A stretch of 15,984 nt of DNA from Parachlamydiales bacterium (GTDB taxonomy: Bacteria > Chlamydiota > Chlamydiia > Chlamydiales > JAJFMK01). Positions 12,950 through 15,984 of the stretch are shown one piece after another; position 1 is the first letter of the stretch, and each line of letters opens with the position of its first letter. The DNA lies in NCBI GenBank assembly GCA_020050175.1, contig JAGVKY010000052.1, forward strand, positions 1 to 15,984, written 5' to 3'. Under the pieces are notes generated by a model that searched no databases, had not been told where the DNA came from, and saw only the letters and a list, made by a program, of their open reading frames with translations. A program made the translations under genes and the position numbers.

Positions 12950-13264
12950 ATGTACGCCATCATCGCCACAGGCGGCAAACAATACCGCGTTAAAAAAGGG
13001 GATGTGATCGAAGTTGAGCTTCTTGGCGACGTCGATCCTCAAGCGGTGCAATTTTCAGAAATTCTTTTCCTCCATGATGGATCTGATTCCCATCTCGGAG
13101 CTCCCTTTGTTAAGGGATTCGTCGTTAAAGGCGAGCTTTTAGGCAGCGTAAAAGGGCCTAAGCTCAAAGCGATGAAATACAAGAAACGTAAACAAGAATA
13201 TCGTACATTTGGACACCGCCAGCACTATTCCCAAGTCAAAGTGCTTGATATTGCAAAAGTTTAA
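12950..13264 (+). CDS. rplU: 50S ribosomal protein L21
   Basis: Structural protein of the large ribosomal subunit that binds 23S rRNA. The 104 residues match the family's usual length. The N-terminus MYAIIATGGKQYRVKKGD is diagnostic, and the C-terminal KYKKRKQEYRTFGHRQHYS is the conserved basic rRNA-binding tail. A longer in-frame start at 12896 exists, but the ATG at 12950 gives the family N-terminus and has AAGGAGA six bases upstream. It is first gene of the rplU-rpmA-obg operon, with rpmA following after 15 bases. Confidence 0.97.
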   Translation: MYAIIATGGKQYRVKKGDVIEVELLGDVDPQAVQFSEILFLHDGSDSHLGAPFVKGFVVKGELLGSVKGPKLKAMKYKKRKQEYRTFGHRQHYSQVKVLDIAKV

Positions 13265-13279
13265 AGAGAGACTCGTTCG

Positions 13280-13531
13280 ATGGCACATAAGAAAGGTCAA
13301 GGTTCAACAAAAAACGGACGCGATTCAAACTCGCAGCGTTTAGGTGTTAAAGTTGGTTCCGGCCAGCTGATCACTGCAGGTTCCATCCTCATTAGACAAA
13401 GGGGAACAAAATGGCACCCAGGAAAAAATGTCGCCCGCGCTAAAGATGATTCGCTCTTTTCTCTAGTCGACGGCATTGTCTCTTTTCGCTCAGGTGGGAA
13501 GACTGTCGTTTCAGTCCTCTCTGAGGCATAA
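13280..13531 (+). CDS. rpmA: 50S ribosomal protein L27
   Basis: Large-subunit protein whose N-terminus reaches the peptidyl-transferase centre. The 83 residues begin directly with MAHKKGQGSTKNGRDSNSQR, so there is no cleavable N-terminal extension as in Firmicutes. The block ILIRQRGTKWHPGKNVARAKDDSLF follows the family pattern. It sits between rplU and obg with gaps of 15 and 24 bases, the usual order in many bacteria. Confidence 0.97.
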   Translation: MAHKKGQGSTKNGRDSNSQRLGVKVGSGQLITAGSILIRQRGTKWHPGKNVARAKDDSLFSLVDGIVSFRSGGKTVVSVLSEA

Positions 13532-13555
13532 GAAAAAATATTTACGAGGTGAAGC

Positions 13556-14551
13556 GTGTTTCTGGATGAAGTAACCCTTCACCTCTCTGCTGGCAAGGGT
13601 GGCGATGGTGTCATCGCTTGGCGGCGAGAAAAATATATTCCAAAAGGTGGTCCTACAGGCGGCAATGGCGGCAGGGGTGGATCCGTTATCTTTCGAGCTG
13701 ACCCACAGCTCTATTCTCTCGACTACTTCCGTTTCCGAAAAATCCTCAAAGGGGAAAATGGCGTTCAAGGCGGACCAAATCTCCAACAAGGGAGAAGTGG
13801 AAAAGACCTGATTATCAAAGTTCCTTGCGGGACAGTGATCCGTAACGCTTCTACCAAAGAATTGATCGTTGAACTCTTGAAAGAGGGAGATGAGATTGTC
13901 CTATGCAAAGGTGGTAAAGGGGGTAAGGGAAATGACCATTTTAAGAGCCCTACCAACCGTGCACCCCATACCTTTACCAAAGGTGATTTAGGCGAAGAGC
14001 TCGAAGTAGATTTAGAGCTTAAACTCATTGCCGATGTTGGTCTTGTCGGTTTTCCAAATGCTGGAAAATCCTCTCTCATCAATGCCTTAGCTAGGGGACG
14101 TGCAAAAGTAGGGGCTTATCCCTTTACAACTCTAACTCCCAATTTAGGTTTTATTGAGACACTGGTCTATGACCGCATTTTTGTCGCTGATATCCCGGGG
14201 ATCATCCGTGGTGCAAGTGATAACCGAGGTCTTGGTCTTGAATTTTTGCGTCACATTGACAGAACGAAATTGATTGTTTTTGTCGTCGATGGAGCAGGAA
14301 CTGATGCACGCGACCCGCTAGATGATTTTAAAGTCCTCCGAGATGAACTTTCCAATTATTCTCCTGAGCTTCTAGACCGACCCTCTTTCCTTCTTATCAA
14401 CAAAACCGATGCGATCGAAGAGGAAAAACCAGTAAAGGCTCTTGAGAAAAAAGCAAAAGCTCTCAAAATCCCCACTTTTCGTATTTCTGCCCTCACTGGA
14501 GACGGCTTAGATACTTTCAAAGAAGCGATCATCCATTTCTTTTCAAAATAA
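13556..14551 (+). CDS. obg: Obg family GTPase (ObgE/CgtA)
   Basis: Ribosome-associated GTPase involved in 50S maturation and stress signalling. The 331 residues comprise the glycine-rich Obg fold (about 1-158, with SAGKGGDGVIAWRREK and GGNGGRGG) and the G domain. In the G domain, GFPNAGKS is at 165-172, TTLTPNLG at 191-198, DIPGIIRGAS from 212, NKTD at 282-285 and SALTG at 311-315. There is no C-terminal OCT domain, as in other short Obg proteins. The start is a GTG with GAGGTGA just upstream; it gives the family N-terminus MFLDEVTLHL. It is the last gene of the rplU-rpmA operon. Confidence 0.96.
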   Translation: MFLDEVTLHLSAGKGGDGVIAWRREKYIPKGGPTGGNGGRGGSVIFRADPQLYSLDYFRFRKILKGENGVQGGPNLQQGRSGKDLIIKVPCGTVIRNASTKELIVELLKEGDEIVLCKGGKGGKGNDHFKSPTNRAPHTFTKGDLGEELEVDLELKLIADVGLVGFPNAGKSSLINALARGRAKVGAYPFTTLTPNLGFIETLVYDRIFVADIPGIIRGASDNRGLGLEFLRHIDRTKLIVFVVDGAGTDARDPLDDFKVLRDELSNYSPELLDRPSFLLINKTDAIEEEKPVKALEKKAKALKIPTFRISALTGDGLDTFKEAIIHFFSK

Positions 14552-14586
14552 CCTTGGGAACTGATTTAGTGATCAAGCAGTGGAAT

Positions 14587-14683
14587 TTTTTGTCTCAGGC
14601 ATAACGACAAAAACCGACTAGGGCTATGAAGGCAAGTTCCATAAAGCCTGCAACAGAGATGACATGCAAAAAATCATGCCATC
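14587..14683. repeat. Inverted repeats in the obg-gnd spacer
   Basis: Two hairpin-forming sequences lie in the 239-base gap. TTTTTGTC (14587-14594) pairs with GACAAAAA (14606-14613) around 11 bases. GATGACATG (14658-14666) pairs with CATGCCATC (14675-14683) with one mismatch, which becomes a G-U pair on the minus strand. Either could help end obg transcription, but neither has the GC stem plus T-run of a standard terminator. Confidence 0.35.
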
Positions 14684-14687
14684 CAGC
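14595..14687 (-). pseudogene. Possible membrane-protein tail remnant in obg-gnd spacer
   Basis: Thirty minus-strand codons lie between two stops with no start codon. They read as a hydrophobic, protein-like tail (WHDFLHVISVAG, then ELAFIALVGFCRYA). The H-x3-H followed by a membrane segment is reminiscent of the end of hemolysin III/PAQR-type proteins, but the stretch is too short to assign. It may be a decayed gene end or chance. Confidence 0.2.
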
Positions 14688-14790
14688 CTAAGAAGTGTTT
14701 GTAAGCTAGGGGATTTTTTACCGATTATGGCACGCCTTCTCCTAGAAATAGCCCATCTTATATGATCGCCCTTTAAACGCAGGGATCAAT

Positions 14791-15984
14791 ATGTCTTCTC
14801 TTTCTGATATCGGACTCATAGGCCTTGGGGTGATGGGTGACAATCTTATCCTCAACATGAGTGATCATGGGTTTCAAGTTTCTGTTTTTAACCGGACAGT
14901 GACCAAAGTGGACGCTTTTATAGAGGGGCCTGGCAAGGGAAAGAAAGTTATCGGAAACCACAATCTCAGCGACTTTGTTAATTCGTTAAAACGCCCTCGT
15001 CGCATCATGTTAATGGTGAAGGCAGGAGGAGCCGTGGATCAACTGATTGATCAGCTTCTTCCTCTGTTAGATAAGGGGGATATCATTATCGATGGGGGCA
15101 ACAGCCTCTTTACCGACACAGAAAGACGGGTCGAATATTTGAAAAAAGAAGGGATTGCCTTCCTTGGCGTTGGGATTTCGGGCGGGGAAGAGGGAGCCCG
15201 TCATGGACCTTCGATCATGCCGGGTGGAAATAAAGAGGGTTGGGAGGCTGTCCGTCCTATCTTTCAGGCCATTGCAGCAAAAGTTGATGGCGAGCCCTGT
15301 TGCGATTGGGTGGGAGAGGGAGGAGCTGGCCATTTTGTCAAAATGGTCCACAATGGGATCGAATATGGAGACATGCAGCTCATTTGCGAGTCTTATGATA
15401 TTTTGAGAGAAGGGTATGGTCTCTCCGTTCCTGAAATCCAAAAAGTTTTTGCCGAATGGAACAAAGGAGAGCTGGATAGTTATCTGATCGAGATCACGAG
15501 TGAGATTCTAAAAGCAACCGAGGCTGATGGAACTCCAAAAATTGATAAAATTCTTGATGCCGCAGGGCAAAAAGGAACTGGCATGTGGACAGTTATGCAA
15601 GCTCTTGAGCTTGGAATCCCTCTTACCCTTATTTCTGAAGCGGTCTTCGCCCGTTCCCTTTCCTCCATGAAAGAAGAAAGAACTAAAGTTGCCGGTTATT
15701 ATCCAAAAAAGAAGCTTCCAAAGGGTAAGCTTCATATTGATGCCATTCGAGACGCTCTTTATGGGTCTAAGATTGTGAGCTATGCACAAGGATTTATGAT
15801 GATGCGCTCAGCCTCGTCTGTCTACCATTGGAATCTTAACTTTGGGGGAGTTGCTTTAATGTGGCGCGGAGGCTGCATTATCAGAAGCCGTTTTCTGGGG
15901 AATATCAAAGCGGCTTTTCTAAAAGATAAAAATCTTTTGAATCTCCTTTTGGATCCTTTCTTTATAGGGGAAATTGCCCGAGTA
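14791..15984 (+). CDS. gnd: 6-phosphogluconate dehydrogenase, 3'-partial
   Basis: Oxidatively decarboxylates 6-phosphogluconate to ribulose 5-phosphate with NADP, the last oxidative step of the pentose phosphate pathway. The frame is open from the ATG to the end of the window (398 codons). The family is about 470-480 residues, so about 75 are missing. Motifs: GLGVMGDNL (dinucleotide loop), NRTVTKV, LMVKAGGAVD, IDGGNSLFTD, ISGGEEGARHGPSIMPGG, and GAGHFVKMVHNGIEYGD with catalytic Lys184. The all-helical domain follows with GQKGTGMWT, EAVFARSLSS and MWRGGCIIRS. AGGGA lies five bases before the ATG, and a TATGAT -10-like box is at 14761-14766. The gene is complete as far as it can be seen. Confidence 0.97.
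   Translation, partial: MSSLSDIGLIGLGVMGDNLILNMSDHGFQVSVFNRTVTKVDAFIEGPGKGKKVIGNHNLSDFVNSLKRPRRIMLMVKAGGAVDQLIDQLLPLLDKGDIIIDGGNSLFTDTERRVEYLKKEGIAFLGVGISGGEEGARHGPSIMPGGNKEGWEAVRPIFQAIAAKVDGEPCCDWVGEGGAGHFVKMVHNGIEYGDMQLICESYDILREGYGLSVPEIQKVFAEWNKGELDSYLIEITSEILKATEADGTPKIDKILDAAGQKGTGMWTVMQALELGIPLTLISEAVFARSLSSMKEERTKVAGYYPKKKLPKGKLHIDAIRDALYGSKIVSYAQGFMMMRSASSVYHWNLNFGGVALMWRGGCIIRSRFLGNIKAAFLKDKNLLNLLLDPFFIGEIARV

Overview
The window looks like one assembled contig from a member of the Chlamydiota, most likely an environmental (Parachlamydiales-type) chlamydia rather than a Chlamydiaceae pathogen. The evidence is the uninterrupted block uppS-cdsA-cmk-plsC, which as I recall matches the C. 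trachomatis order CT450-CT453. A Tsp/Prc-type S41 protease, rplU-rpmA-obg and gnd also fit. A pair of small aromatic-rich outer-membrane barrels is of a type I associate with environmental chlamydiae. Base composition is moderate, and genes are tightly packed with many ATGA stop/start overlaps. The first 13 bases equal the end of a standard Illumina adapter, so genomic sequence starts at about base 14.

Layout. 15-4650 (+): lepA (5' end cut off by the adapter), uppS, cdsA, cmk and plsC, each overlapping the next by 4-8 bases; they serve translation, isoprenoid carrier and phospholipid synthesis, and nucleotide metabolism. 4721-5934 (-): scpB and scpA, the SMC-condensin partners, with a perfect 14-bp inverted repeat at their junction. 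6000-11164 (+): the protease tsp, then three envelope genes: barrel protein A, a secreted IPT/beta-propeller/PKD protein, and barrel protein B, a paralogue of A. 11165-11969: a gene-poor stretch with tRNA-Phe(GAA) on the minus strand and several decayed minus-strand reading frames. 11970-12872 (-): a D-2-hydroxyacid dehydrogenase-like protein that seems to have lost its NAD loop and catalytic residues. 12950-14551 (+): rplU, rpmA and obg. 14791-15984 (+): gnd, cut off by the window end.

Nothing here is an obvious mobile element, CRISPR array, phage or toxin-antitoxin module. The least ordinary parts are the barrel/secreted-protein/barrel cassette, the dehydrogenase-like pseudoenzyme with a promoter back-to-back against rplU, the tandem decayed gene tails next to the tRNA, and the hairpin at the scpA/scpB junction.
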